The position numbers and the translations under genes are program-made. A stretch of DNA of 64,000 nucleotides, taken from Woeseiaceae bacterium (GTDB taxonomy: Bacteria > Pseudomonadota > Gammaproteobacteria > Steroidobacterales > Woeseiaceae). Numbering within the stretch: the first letter of the stretch is position 1; each line of letters begins with the position of its first letter. The notes under the pieces are model-generated. The model made no database searches and was not told where the DNA came from. It worked only from the letters and a program-made list of their open reading frames with translations. Location of the stretch: the NCBI GenBank assembly GCA_028279985.1, contig JANQMR010000024.1, forward strand, positions 124,001 through 188,000, given 5' to 3'. Of this stretch, positions 14,619 through 23,140 are shown piece by piece.

Positions 14619-17045
14619 TCAGTCCGCGTTCCGGGCGATCCGGAATCCGACGTCGGTCCGCGGCCGGTCGCCGGCGTCCCGGTAGCTCAGTCGGAGCTCG
14701 GTCGCCGTCGCATGCCGCCAACCGGGACCGCGTATGACGTAAGACTGCCCGCGCTCCGGCCCGAGCGGGTCCTCGATCGGCGTCGTGACGCCCGGCGTCG
14801 GCACCGTATAGTAGTCGTTGACCCATTCGGCGACGTTGCCGCTACCGTCCAGGATGCCGAGCGCGTTCGCGGGGAACTTGCCGACCGGCGACGTCGAGGC
14901 AAAACCGTCGTCATAGCCCGGTATCACGGTCGGCACCAGTTCGGCCGCGGAGCGGTCCGCATAATTGCCCGCGTCTTCCCGCGGCGGCCATCGATCGCCC
15001 CAGGAGAAACGGCGCGCGCCCGCGCTGCCCTCGTAGCGAATCGCCCATACCCATTCGGCCTCGGTCGGCAGCCTGTAGCCGTTCGGGAACGGACGGATCG
15101 CGACCCAGGCCCCGAACTCCTCGCGATACACCGGCGTCAGCCCCTCCCGGGCGCTCAGCCAATTGCAATATTGCACGGCATCGTCCCAGCTCACGTTGGC
15201 GACGGGATTGCCGTCCGCCGCAAGCGAGGCATGGACGTCGGCACCGGAGTCGTGATTGGCCCTGAACTCGGCGAACTCGCGATTGGTCACCTCGGTCGTA
15301 CCGATCAGGAACGGCTTCGTCAGGGTCACCGGCACCAGCACCTCGTTGGCGCGTCTTCCCGCTTCGGCGCGTGAGGAACCGAGCATGAACGTGCCCGGCT
15401 CGACCCGTCGCAGCGTCTGGCCGGCGGCGGTCTTGCGCTCGGTGGCAATGGACAGGCGTTCGATCTCGGCCTGCGATCGCAAGCTCGCGGTCAGCGTCTG
15501 CGGATAGCCCGGGCGCGGCGTGACGCTGCGCGACCAGGTCTCATAACCGGCCTTCCTCACCTCGATGCGTTGCGGCGCCGAACTGAGCTCGAGGGTCATC
15601 GTGCCGCTGCCTCGCGCGCGGCCGTTCACATAAACCGTGGCGTCGGCCGGTGCGACGTTGACGGTTACCGTACCCGTGGTCGCCGTGAGGTCTACCGTAA
15701 TCGAGTCGCTGGCGGCGGGTTCCAGGCGCACGCGCCGGCTGGTCGCTCCGTAACCGGCCCTGGACAGTCCGATCTCGTAGTTGATGCCGGGCTCGAGATC
15801 CAGCGACAGCGGCGACTGGCCGCGGTAGCGGCCGTTGACCGTTACGTTCGCGCCCCTGGGAATCGAATTGACCCGCAACTTCGCGTTGGCAGGCTCAAGC
15901 CGGATCGTCGGCAAGCTCTGGTCCACGTCGGCAACCGCTACGACGTTGCCGTCCCAGGCGGCGTAACCTTCGAGCACGACGCTCAACCGATGCGAGCCTT
16001 CGAGCAGCTCGACCACGGCCGGCGTCGTGCCGAGACGCCGTTCGCCGGCATAAATCGTCGCCCCGCTCGGTTCGGAGCGAAGCTCGACGTCGGACCAGCG
16101 CGGCACGAGTTGCACGGTCAGCACGTCGTCGAGGCCGAGACCTTCGACCCGCACCGTGTCGGAATACGGCAGGAACCGGTCAGCCGAGACGTCGACGCTG
16201 TGCTCGCCCGGTTGCAGCTCTACCGGTCCGTATGGCGCCGGCCCGATCAGCGTGTCGTTGATCCGGACCACGGCATCGGCTGCCGGATAGGTCTTGACGG
16301 TCAGGTTGCCGGGCAGGCGGCGCAGGCGGACCTCGATCGTCTTATTCGGCACCTCATCCACGACGAAGGTCTGGCTGGCTTCGTAGTACCCCTGCTTTCG
16401 CACCTGTACCGTGTATTCGCCTTCGCGCATCAGGATGCGGTTACCCAGGGGCAGCTTGAACCAGCCGCCGACGATCGTGAGCTCGTCGGCACCGGCGGGC
16501 AGTATCTCGAACTCGATCGAGCGCGATGTGAACAAAAGAAAAGAGACCGCGACCAGGGCCGCCAGTACGACGCCGATCGCCGCAGCCAGCCTGCCGCGTT
16601 TCGGCGCCTCGTCACGCGCCGCGGTTTCGGTCGCACGCTTGAACGCGGCCGGCGCAATCGTCTCTTCCGCCGGCGCGGCCTGATCCGCCGGCAACTCCGG
16701 CGGCCGGGTGATGTAGGCGCTGTCTTCGAGCTGTACGGCGAGCGCCAGGCGATCGCCGGCGGCCGACACGGCGATGCGACTGCCGAAATACTCGAGGATG
16801 TCGCCGTCGGCCAGGCGGCGGCTCGTCGTCAACGGCGCTCCGTTGATCGACATGGCCGAATCCTTGCCGACGGGCTGCACGAACGGCGCTCCGTCCAGCA
16901 GGTCGAACAGCATGACCGGCCCGCCGCCCGGACCGGGCAGGCGAAGCTCGCAGTCGATGCCGGTGCCGACACGAAGCGGCAATTGCCCGGCTTCGATTCG
17001 TCGTTCACCCTCGACGTCCCTGATGAACAGGTGATCGAAACTCAA
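14619..17045 (-). CDS. FHA-TM-PEGA(n)-SUMF1 protein (formylglycine-generating-enzyme-like domain)
   Basis: This 808-residue membrane protein has an FHA-like N-terminal domain (about 1-100, cytosolic), one TM helix (about 151-171), about four to five PEGA-type beta domains (about 175-540; repeated units such as PSGATIYAGERRLGTTP, PRGANVTVNGRYRGQSP, PADATVYVNGRARGSG), and a C-terminal SUMF1/FGE-sulfatase domain (about 550-808; GTEVTNREFAEF, YRLPTEAEWVWA, GSGNVAEWVNDYY, DVGFRIARNAD). SUMF1-like domains often serve as binding rather than oxidase modules. The start is a TTG overlapping the upstream kinase stop by 4 bp (TTGA), implying translational coupling. It could carry cytosolic phospho-signals across the membrane to the periplasm. 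Confidence 0.87.
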   Translation of the reverse strand: MSFDHLFIRDVEGERRIEAGQLPLRVGTGIDCELRLPGPGGGPVMLFDLLDGAPFVQPVGKDSAMSINGAPLTTSRRLADGDILEYFGSRIAVSAAGDRLALAVQLEDSAYITRPPELPADQAAPAEETIAPAAFKRATETAARDEAPKRGRLAAAIGVVLAALVAVSFLLFTSRSIEFEILPAGADELTIVGGWFKLPLGNRILMREGEYTVQVRKQGYYEASQTFVVDEVPNKTIEVRLRRLPGNLTVKTYPAADAVVRINDTLIGPAPYGPVELQPGEHSVDVSADRFLPYSDTVRVEGLGLDDVLTVQLVPRWSDVELRSEPSGATIYAGERRLGTTPAVVELLEGSHRLSVVLEGYAAWDGNVVAVADVDQSLPTIRLEPANAKLRVNSIPRGANVTVNGRYRGQSPLSLDLEPGINYEIGLSRAGYGATSRRVRLEPAASDSITVDLTATTGTVTVNVAPADATVYVNGRARGSGTMTLELSSAPQRIEVRKAGYETWSRSVTPRPGYPQTLTASLRSQAEIERLSIATERKTAAGQTLRRVEPGTFMLGSSRAEAGRRANEVLVPVTLTKPFLIGTTEVTNREFAEFRANHDSGADVHASLAADGNPVANVSWDDAVQYCNWLSAREGLTPVYREEFGAWVAIRPFPNGYRLPTEAEWVWAIRYEGSAGARRFSWGDRWPPREDAGNYADRSAAELVPTVIPGYDDGFASTSPVGKFPANALGILDGSGNVAEWVNDYYTVPTPGVTTPIEDPLGPERGQSYVIRGPGWRHATATELRLSYRDAGDRPRTDVGFRIARNAD

Positions 17046-19444
17046 ATCGGTTCCTCGGAACGGACGACGACCGGCGTCATCTCGATTTCCGGCGCCACCC
17101 GGAATTCGATACGCACGTCGCGATACCCGGGACGGCTGCCGACGGCCACGTAGGTGCCGGGGCGAAGCTCGAGCTCGCGCTCGCCGAAGTTGCCGAGTCT
17201 ACCAACTTTGTAGATCGACACCTCGGTCGCGTTGTCGGAAACGATCCGCACCTTGAGCGGTGTCGCGGCCCGTTTGAGCAGGCGGGACAGCTCGTCGCGC
17301 TGGTCCGACAGGCGGGGACCGATGTCCGGCATGCGCGTGATGTCCACGACCAACATCGTCGCCGCCTGCATCGTGGACGGACTGCTCAGCCTGTCCGGCT
17401 CCGCAATGTAGTCGTCCAGCCGTTGGTGCAAGGCCGTCATGCGACGCGATTCTGCCAGGCCCTGCTGCGCGAAGCTCAGATTCGCGTCCAGGTCCAGGAT
17501 GCGGGTGTAGGTGTCGACCGCGTCCCGCCACTGCTCCCCGGCTTCCTGCCGCCGTGCCCGTGCCTCCAGCGCGCCGATCCGGTCGAGCTGTATCCCCTGC
17601 TCGACCTGCAGCAGTCCGTCGGCAGGCTCGGGGGAACCGGGCTTCAGGGTCTCGGCCATTCGAAACGCCGCACGCGCCGCGAGGTAGTCACCCTCGGCCA
17701 GCGCCGTCAGTCCCTCGGTCATGCGCTGATCGAAGCGCATCCGGGTAATCGCCTCACGAACCCGGGCGAGCCCGGTGCGCGCGGGCTCCCACTTCGGATC
17801 GATTTCCGCGGCGCGTTCGAAGCTCGCGCGGGCAGCCTCGAGCTCCAGGTTGTTTTCGTACTCCAAAGCCCGGTCGGTCAAGCTCATGACCTCATCGAGA
17901 TTCATTGCCCGGTCGAAGCCCGCGCGGGCCGCCGCATCGTTCGGGCTGATCGCCACGGCGAGCTCGAACAGCCGCACGGCTTCGGGAGCGTCCGCGGCGT
18001 CCAACGCCGCCTGGGCATCGCCGAGCGCCTGCCTGAATACATCGTCGACCTCGTCGATCAGCGGCTCGACGACCGCTATCGCCTGTCGGTACTTTTCGCT
18101 TGCAGTGGCATAGTCGCGCGCGAGATACGCCCGGTCGCCTTCCGCGTAAATGCCCTGTGCGCGCCTGAACCTCAGCCCGCCCCAACGCTGGACAGCGCGC
18201 TGTTCGAGCGTATTTATCATCGACAACAAGGTACCGAGCACCTCCTCGGTCGCCGCCCTGTCCTGCACCCGCCTGTCCCGGCCGCTCAGGTCTTCCCGGT
18301 TCTCGTTGAACGATACGCCGGGCCTGGCCTCCTCCGGCGCCTCGGGGCGGCCCGGCGCCGCGGTGTCGACGGGCTGCTCGACGGCAACCGGCGCATCGTC
18401 CGGGTCGTCGACTTTGCCCGGCAAAACGAAGACGACACCGGCCAGCAACAGCAGCAACGCCAGAAGACCGCCGCCCAACAAACCCGGCCGGATGCCGCGC
18501 TCGTCGGTATCCAACGGTGCAGCGGCGGCGGTCTCGAAAGCGCTCGACCCGGCCGGACGCGATACCCGGCCGGTTTCGATGAGCTCGTCGTCCAATACCC
18601 GCTGCGCCGCGACATAGGCGGCCGGCGCCGGACGACGCCCGGCAAAACCCGCGTTCGTGAGCTCTTCGACGACGTCGGCCGCGTCGGGCCGGGCCTCGGC
18701 CCGTTTGTCCAGCATGCGTGCGACCAAGCCTCGCAATGCAGGCGGCACCGGTTCGCCGGATGCGGCGGTCAGTACCGGCGGTTCCGCTTCCCGGATATCC
18801 CGCTCGGTCGCGTCCGAGGAATACGGCGACCGTCCGCTGACCAGCTCGTAGATCAGCCCGCCCAGGGCAAAAATGTCGTCGGCGGCCTGCGGCGACTCGC
18901 CCGCGAGTCGTTGCGGGCTTGCCGCGATCAGCGAGCCGCCGCCCGGATTCTCGCCGCGGTCCGCCGCGACGCCGAAGTCGATCAGATACGGAGCGCCGCT
19001 GGGATCGAGCAGGACGTTGCTCGCCTTGACATCGCAGTGCACGACGCCCTTGGCATGCGCATACCGCAAAGCGTCCGCGACCAGGGCGATACAGGGCAGG
19101 CAGTCCTCGAGCGGCGCGCCGGCCAGCACGCCGACATCGGGACCGTCGATGAACTGCAGGCTGTAACAGGCCGGCACCTCGTCGTGGAACTCGAACACGC
19201 GAACGATGTGGGCATGCATCAGGCGCAGGCCGATTTGCCATTCGCGCCGCAGGGCGTCGGCTCCCGGTGTACTGTCGCTCGGAATGCCGCTCAGGATCTT
19301 GAGCGCCACCGGGGTTCCGGTGACGCGGTCGCCGGCAAGCCAGGTCTCCGTCGTCCTGCCGGCGCCGAGCCGGCGAGTCAGCGTATAACGCTTGCCCAGC
19401 TCCGCGCCGACTTCGAGGGCGCGCCCGGGATTCGGACCGATCAT
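17042..19444 (-). CDS. Transmembrane Ser/Thr protein kinase with periplasmic repeats and PEGA-like end
   Basis: This 800-residue protein is a Hanks-type kinase. The domain spans about 20-285 with VALK (Lys49), HCDVKASN (catalytic Asp138) and DFG (156-158); the glycine loop is LGAGRTTETW. A linker leads to one TM helix (about 320-345). The outer part has a proline/acid-rich stretch, then TPR-like helical repeats (about 405-690), and ends with a PEGA-like beta segment (LELRPGTYVAVGSRPGYRD). It should phosphorylate FHA-partner proteins of the same cluster in response to envelope cues. It overlaps the lipoprotein gene by 4 bp (ATGA) upstream and the SUMF1 gene by 4 bp downstream, so the three form a coupled unit. 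Confidence 0.92.
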   Translation of the reverse strand: MIGPNPGRALEVGAELGKRYTLTRRLGAGRTTETWLAGDRVTGTPVALKILSGIPSDSTPGADALRREWQIGLRLMHAHIVRVFEFHDEVPACYSLQFIDGPDVGVLAGAPLEDCLPCIALVADALRYAHAKGVVHCDVKASNVLLDPSGAPYLIDFGVAADRGENPGGGSLIAASPQRLAGESPQAADDIFALGGLIYELVSGRSPYSSDATERDIREAEPPVLTAASGEPVPPALRGLVARMLDKRAEARPDAADVVEELTNAGFAGRRPAPAAYVAAQRVLDDELIETGRVSRPAGSSAFETAAAAPLDTDERGIRPGLLGGGLLALLLLLAGVVFVLPGKVDDPDDAPVAVEQPVDTAAPGRPEAPEEARPGVSFNENREDLSGRDRRVQDRAATEEVLGTLLSMINTLEQRAVQRWGGLRFRRAQGIYAEGDRAYLARDYATASEKYRQAIAVVEPLIDEVDDVFRQALGDAQAALDAADAPEAVRLFELAVAISPNDAAARAGFDRAMNLDEVMSLTDRALEYENNLELEAARASFERAAEIDPKWEPARTGLARVREAITRMRFDQRMTEGLTALAEGDYLAARAAFRMAETLKPGSPEPADGLLQVEQGIQLDRIGALEARARRQEAGEQWRDAVDTYTRILDLDANLSFAQQGLAESRRMTALHQRLDDYIAEPDRLSSPSTMQAATMLVVDITRMPDIGPRLSDQRDELSRLLKRAATPLKVRIVSDNATEVSIYKVGRLGNFGERELELRPGTYVAVGSRPGYRDVRIEFRVAPEIEMTPVVVRSEEPI

Positions 19445-20679
19445 CCCGCCGGTTCGGTAGACCGGACAGGACTGCCGACGTCAACGGGCTCCGGAAAACC
19501 GGTCTCCGCCTCGTAGATTTCCTTGAGCAAACGCCGCCAGCTTTCGTATTGCGCCGCGGCGGTGCCGGTCAGGCGGCGGGTTTCGCCCTCGACGTCGATG
19601 ACCATCGGCGCGGCTTCCGACCCAAAGGACTCGGACAGCTCCCTGATCGCCTCGATGTGCAACGAGGCCTCGGAACGCTTGGTGAAACCGGCGAAGATCT
19701 GATTGAAACCTTCCGAGATACCGATGCTCTGCAGGCCCCGATTGACACGGCGCTGCGAGGAGCTCGAGCTGTCGGTATCCACCGCCAGCGAGCCGGCGAG
19801 CACGACCACGCCCATCAGCGTCTGCAAGGTCGCCGATCGTTTGACCTGCCGATAATTGATGGCCTCCTCGCGCGAGGTCTTGCGCCAGGCGTGATAGGGA
19901 ATCGCGATACCGTAATAGAAGTTCGCGTAGTGTTCGTTCAGCGTATCGATGACCAGTCGGTCACGTTCGCGGATTTGCCGTAGCCGCGTGACGTTCGGAT
20001 CGTTCTCCGCCGGCAGGCGCAACAACGAAACCTGGCCGTTTTCGTCGGTTTCCAGGTGATTGCCGAAAGCCAGCGGCGACATGTCGCCGAAAAACTGTAA
20101 CTCGGAGATCTGCCGAATCCGCCCGATGCGCTCCGGCGGCAATTGCTCGGCATAGGCGTGCAGGTCGTTGGCGATGTCGTTGAATACCTTCTGGTACGGG
20201 TCGAGGCGCCTGTCTCGATGCTCGGAATACGACGATATCCCGGTCTGGGTCGAGTACTTCCTGGTAAACCAGTGTGTTCCCGCGGCGTCGTTCACCGACA
20301 CGCTCAGGGTAACGAACTCCCCGTCGGACCGCTCGATGTCGCCGCTGACCACGACGTCGGTAAAAGCGTCTCGTGACGGCACGACGCGCACGGCGCCCCA
20401 GTGGCCGGTACCCTGCAAGGTCGCCTTCAGATGGTAGGGAAGATAACGCGCCTCGGCATTGCGTATCTCTTCGTAAACGCCGGTGTCCTCGGAGTCGTTC
20501 GACTCGGTCACGCCCGGGTCGAACTCGACAATACCGATGTCCAGCAGCATCGCTTCGTCTTTCGGCGCCTCCGCGACGACCAGTTCGGTTTCTTCGGCCG
20601 TGACGACTTCATTGACGGCGCATCCCTGAAGCGTGACGGCACCCAACAACAGCAGCGGTAAACCGGGCAGCGGTCTCAT
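19441..20679 (-). CDS. Outer-membrane-type lipoprotein of the kinase/VWA cluster
   Basis: The 412-residue product begins with a lipoprotein signal (MRPLPGLPLLLLGAVTLQGC; lipobox LQGC, mature Cys about 20). I chose the ATG at 20679 because an AGGA lies about 12 nt upstream; an in-frame TTG at 20688 is also possible. The body has no domain I recognise; it contains a stretch that looks like a curli/LpoB-type lipoprotein beta domain (LKATLQGTGHWGAVRVVPS, VVSGDIERSDGE), then helical parts. The residue after the lipid cysteine is Ala, which does not suggest retention in the inner membrane. The 4-bp overlap with the kinase gene ties it to the signalling cluster. Confidence 0.8.
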   Translation of the reverse strand: MRPLPGLPLLLLGAVTLQGCAVNEVVTAEETELVVAEAPKDEAMLLDIGIVEFDPGVTESNDSEDTGVYEEIRNAEARYLPYHLKATLQGTGHWGAVRVVPSRDAFTDVVVSGDIERSDGEFVTLSVSVNDAAGTHWFTRKYSTQTGISSYSEHRDRRLDPYQKVFNDIANDLHAYAEQLPPERIGRIRQISELQFFGDMSPLAFGNHLETDENGQVSLLRLPAENDPNVTRLRQIRERDRLVIDTLNEHYANFYYGIAIPYHAWRKTSREEAINYRQVKRSATLQTLMGVVVLAGSLAVDTDSSSSSQRRVNRGLQSIGISEGFNQIFAGFTKRSEASLHIEAIRELSESFGSEAAPMVIDVEGETRRLTGTAAAQYESWRRLLKEIYEAETGFPEPVDVGSPVRSTEPAG

Positions 20680-20690
20680 GCGTGACAAAT

Positions 20691-20715
20691 CCTGTCCGTA
20701 CCTGTCCTGTCCCTA
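20691..20715. repeat. Short CCTGTCC repeats at the Gly-rich / lipoprotein boundary
   Basis: CCTGTCCGTA, CCTGT and CCTGTCCCTA follow one another between the stop of the Gly-rich gene and the start of the lipoprotein gene. The last unit includes the stop codon. Confidence 0.6.
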
Positions 20716-21816
20716 CGGGCCTTTGTACTTGCGGTACTCTTCCCAGAGCCGCTCACGCAATTCCGGATCTTCTTCCGCCAGCGCGGCCTCGCGCAACTGC
20801 CTTGCGATGATGTCGTCGTCCACGGTCACCGGAATATCGTCCGGCGTACGCTCCCTGATCTCTTCCTCGGTCATCCCCGCCGTCGGCGACACGCGGGGCT
20901 CCTTGCCCGTATTGATGACCGCGACCGAGCCGCCGCCGCCCTGTTCGCCGAGGCTGACGCTGCCGCCCGACCGGCCGCCCGCACCGCCGCCGAAGCCCTC
21001 CAGGTTGCGGCCGGCCGAGGCGACTTCACGCTGCTCCTCGTTGAGCACCTCGTCGAAGCCGCCGATCGATTCCTCGAGTTCCTTGCCCAGGCGGTCGGCG
21101 CGCTCGGCGTCACTTTCGCCCGGAAACTGGCCGACGCTACCGACGCCGCCGGTTCCGGCGACCGTGCCTTCACCGCCCTGAGCATCGCCACCGGCCGTGC
21201 CGGATCCGCCGCCGCCAGCACCGTCCATGCCGGCTTCGGTGCCGATGCAGTCGCCAGCCTGACCCATGCCGCCGATACCGCCCGGCAAGACGCCGGTGTC
21301 GCCGCAGTCGCCCTGGCCGGTCGACTCGGCGTCGGCGTAGGGATCGTCGCCTTCACCGCCGTCGCCCTGCTGGCCGTCACCGCCACCCGTACCCGGGAAT
21401 CCGCCGGGAATCTCGATCTGCGGCACACCGCCGACACTACCGGCGCCGCCCGAACCGTCGCCGCTGCGCGTGCCGCCGGCGCCACTCCCCGATGAGCCGC
21501 CGCCGGACATCCCGCCACCTGACGAGCCGCCCCCGGGCGTGCCGCCTCCGGACATCCCGCCGCCCGACGAACCGCCTCCGGGCATGCCACCCCCGGACAT
21601 CCCGCCACCTGAGGAGCCGCCGCCCGACGAGCCGCCGCCGGATGAACCGCCACCCGGGCTCGGGATTCCCCCGGAGGGCACGGGAATGCTGGCACCACCG
21701 CCAGGTGGCGTGATCGCGGAGGTCTTGCACCCCGCTACGAAGAAAACGGCCAGACCGGCCACGGCCATCGGCCTGACCCAGGATTCGAGACCTTTCACAC
21801 GATTCGATCGATTCAT
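20713..21816 (-). CDS. Glycine-rich lipoprotein, low complexity
   Basis: The 367-residue protein has a lipoprotein signal (lipobox VAGC) after the ATG at 21816, which has a GGGG stretch upstream. The next ~75 residues are almost only Gly, Ser, Met and Pro in GGGSSGGG/GGGMSGGG units encoded by imperfect nested repeats of about 15-45 bp. A further Gly-rich part is studded with acidic residues and four or more cysteines, followed by a helical, charged C-terminus (AELAEEDPELRERLWEEYRKYKG-like). It is likely a flexible surface or periplasmic tether. No family is recognised. It lies between the PP2C gene and the second lipoprotein gene, same direction. Confidence 0.78.
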   Translation of the reverse strand: MNRSNRVKGLESWVRPMAVAGLAVFFVAGCKTSAITPPGGGASIPVPSGGIPSPGGGSSGGGSSGGGSSGGGMSGGGMPGGGSSGGGMSGGGTPGGGSSGGGMSGGGSSGSGAGGTRSGDGSGGAGSVGGVPQIEIPGGFPGTGGGDGQQGDGGEGDDPYADAESTGQGDCGDTGVLPGGIGGMGQAGDCIGTEAGMDGAGGGGSGTAGGDAQGGEGTVAGTGGVGSVGQFPGESDAERADRLGKELEESIGGFDEVLNEEQREVASAGRNLEGFGGGAGGRSGGSVSLGEQGGGGSVAVINTGKEPRVSPTAGMTEEEIRERTPDDIPVTVDDDIIARQLREAALAEEDPELRERLWEEYRKYKGP

Positions 21817-22163
21817 TAGCTGTCGCCCCGCAACGGTGCGTGTATCGGCTGGTCCTCCGCGCCAAGCCCTCGACGGACCAACCATTCCTAATAGACTGTA
21901 GATTGGGCAACCGTGCGACCGCCGAGTTCCCTCGGCGCACGCGCCGGACGGCCGTCAACCGTGGATTTTTCGCCTCTCGACGATACCTAGATAATTCGAC
22001 GATAAGACGATAATACGCGGCAGAACCGCGTTCAACTCCCTGTGCCGCGCTTTTTGCGCACGCGAGCGGAGGATTTGGACTCGGCAGATGAGTGGAATGC
22101 GGCCTCGATTCAGGACGACGTTGCGTCGCGACGTCGATAGAGACCGGTGGAAAATCCTTCGCT
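21817..22163. other. 347-bp gap upstream of the Gly-rich lipoprotein gene
   Basis: No plausible gene is present. It must contain the leader, and probably a promoter, for the leftward genes from 21816. GACGATA units recur at 21977, 21996 and 22006, giving the AT-richest part. Just after the PP2C stop a 5-bp stem (AATCC/GGATT) followed by TTCC could be a weak terminator. Confidence 0.5.
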
Positions 22164-22997
22164 TCAGGGATTCTTTAGGCTGGGTTTTCGATACAAGATC
22201 AGGGACAGATCGTCGGGCTTGTGCGGTACGCCGTCGGCCGGGTTTGCCATGCGTTCGACCGCGAGCCCGATCACCTCATCCGCGGCCTCGTCCAGCGGCC
22301 CTTTGCGAATCCGTTCGACGATCTCGTCGACATGCAGATTGTCCGTCAGACCGTCACTCGCCAGGATGATGGTGTCACGGGGCTCGAGATCGAGCGACGC
22401 GCCGATGTCGATACGCATGTCGCTGGTGCCCAGCAGATTGGATACCAGATGGCGCTCCTCATGGTGCAGGGCCTCGCGCTCGTCGAGAAATCCCGCTTCC
22501 ACCGCCAGACCGGTGGGAGAGTGCGGCGTGGTCTGCAACTTGATGCGCCCGCGCTGACCGACGATCATCGCCTCGGAGTCGCCGATCTGATAGGCGCGTA
22601 CGCTGCGACCCTCGACCGTAACTACCGTCAACGTCGTCGCCGAACCGTTTGCGAGCGCGAGCACGGCGTCGTTGGCCGCCTCGATACCGTTGAGAATGGC
22701 ATTGCGCAGCCGCATCGTGTTCTCGAGCGCGAGTTGCATCGAGGCGATCAGCGACAACACGGCCGTCCTCGAAGCGCGCTTGCCGGCGGGCAATCCGCCG
22801 GCGCCGTCGGCAACCGCGAGTATCGCGGCCTCCGGTCCGAACGGGATCACCGCGACGGTGTCTTCGTTTTCGGTTTGCTTGTCCGGAGACCGGCGGGTGT
22901 AGGCAATCATCTCGCCGCCGCCGACGAAGGCGCGTTTGCGGTCGGAGCCATCCGCAGCGTCGAGCAACACCAGTTCGTGATGTGGGTCCAGTACCAT
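22164..22997 (-). CDS. PP2C-family Ser/Thr protein phosphatase
   Basis: This 277-residue cytosolic PPM phosphatase should reverse phosphorylation by the two kinases of the cluster. Metal-binding motifs are in order: NEDTVAV (about 44), ADGAGGLPAG (63-72), GDSEAMI (about 139) and SDGLTD (about 216), with PDDLSLILY at the end. It lacks the long N-terminal strand-rich region of larger PPMs but has a normal catalytic core length. I place the start at the ATG at 22997. It sits between kinase and lipoprotein genes in one direction. Confidence 0.93.
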   Translation of the reverse strand: MVLDPHHELVLLDAADGSDRKRAFVGGGEMIAYTRRSPDKQTENEDTVAVIPFGPEAAILAVADGAGGLPAGKRASRTAVLSLIASMQLALENTMRLRNAILNGIEAANDAVLALANGSATTLTVVTVEGRSVRAYQIGDSEAMIVGQRGRIKLQTTPHSPTGLAVEAGFLDEREALHHEERHLVSNLLGTSDMRIDIGASLDLEPRDTIILASDGLTDNLHVDEIVERIRKGPLDEAADEVIGLAVERMANPADGVPHKPDDLSLILYRKPSLKNP

Positions 22998-23074
22998 CAA
23001 TCAGGCTCGGTTGATCCCGGTCACTTCGAACGAGCGCCCGACGGCGGAAGCAGCGGTTTTTGCAGCATTTCAAA

Positions 23075-23140
23075 CGTCTCGATCACGTCTCGATCGCGTT
23101 TCAGTCGCGTCTCAATCGCCTCTCAATCGCCTCACAAGGG
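23075..23140. repeat. 11-bp tandem repeat, six units, between kinase stop and PP2C start
   Basis: Units start at 23075, 23086, 23097, 23108, 23119 and 23130, all 11 bp: CGTCTCGATCA, CGTCTCGATCG, CGTTTCAGTCG, CGTCTCAATCG, CCTCTCAATCG, CCTCACAAGGG. The last unit contains the kinase stop codon, so the array may have grown from the gene's 3' end. Confidence 0.92.

Noticed and set aside
21470-21700. Proline-rich rightward protein
   Set aside because: It is the complement of the Gly-rich lipoprotein codons; it has no start signal and its composition is explained by the opposite strand.
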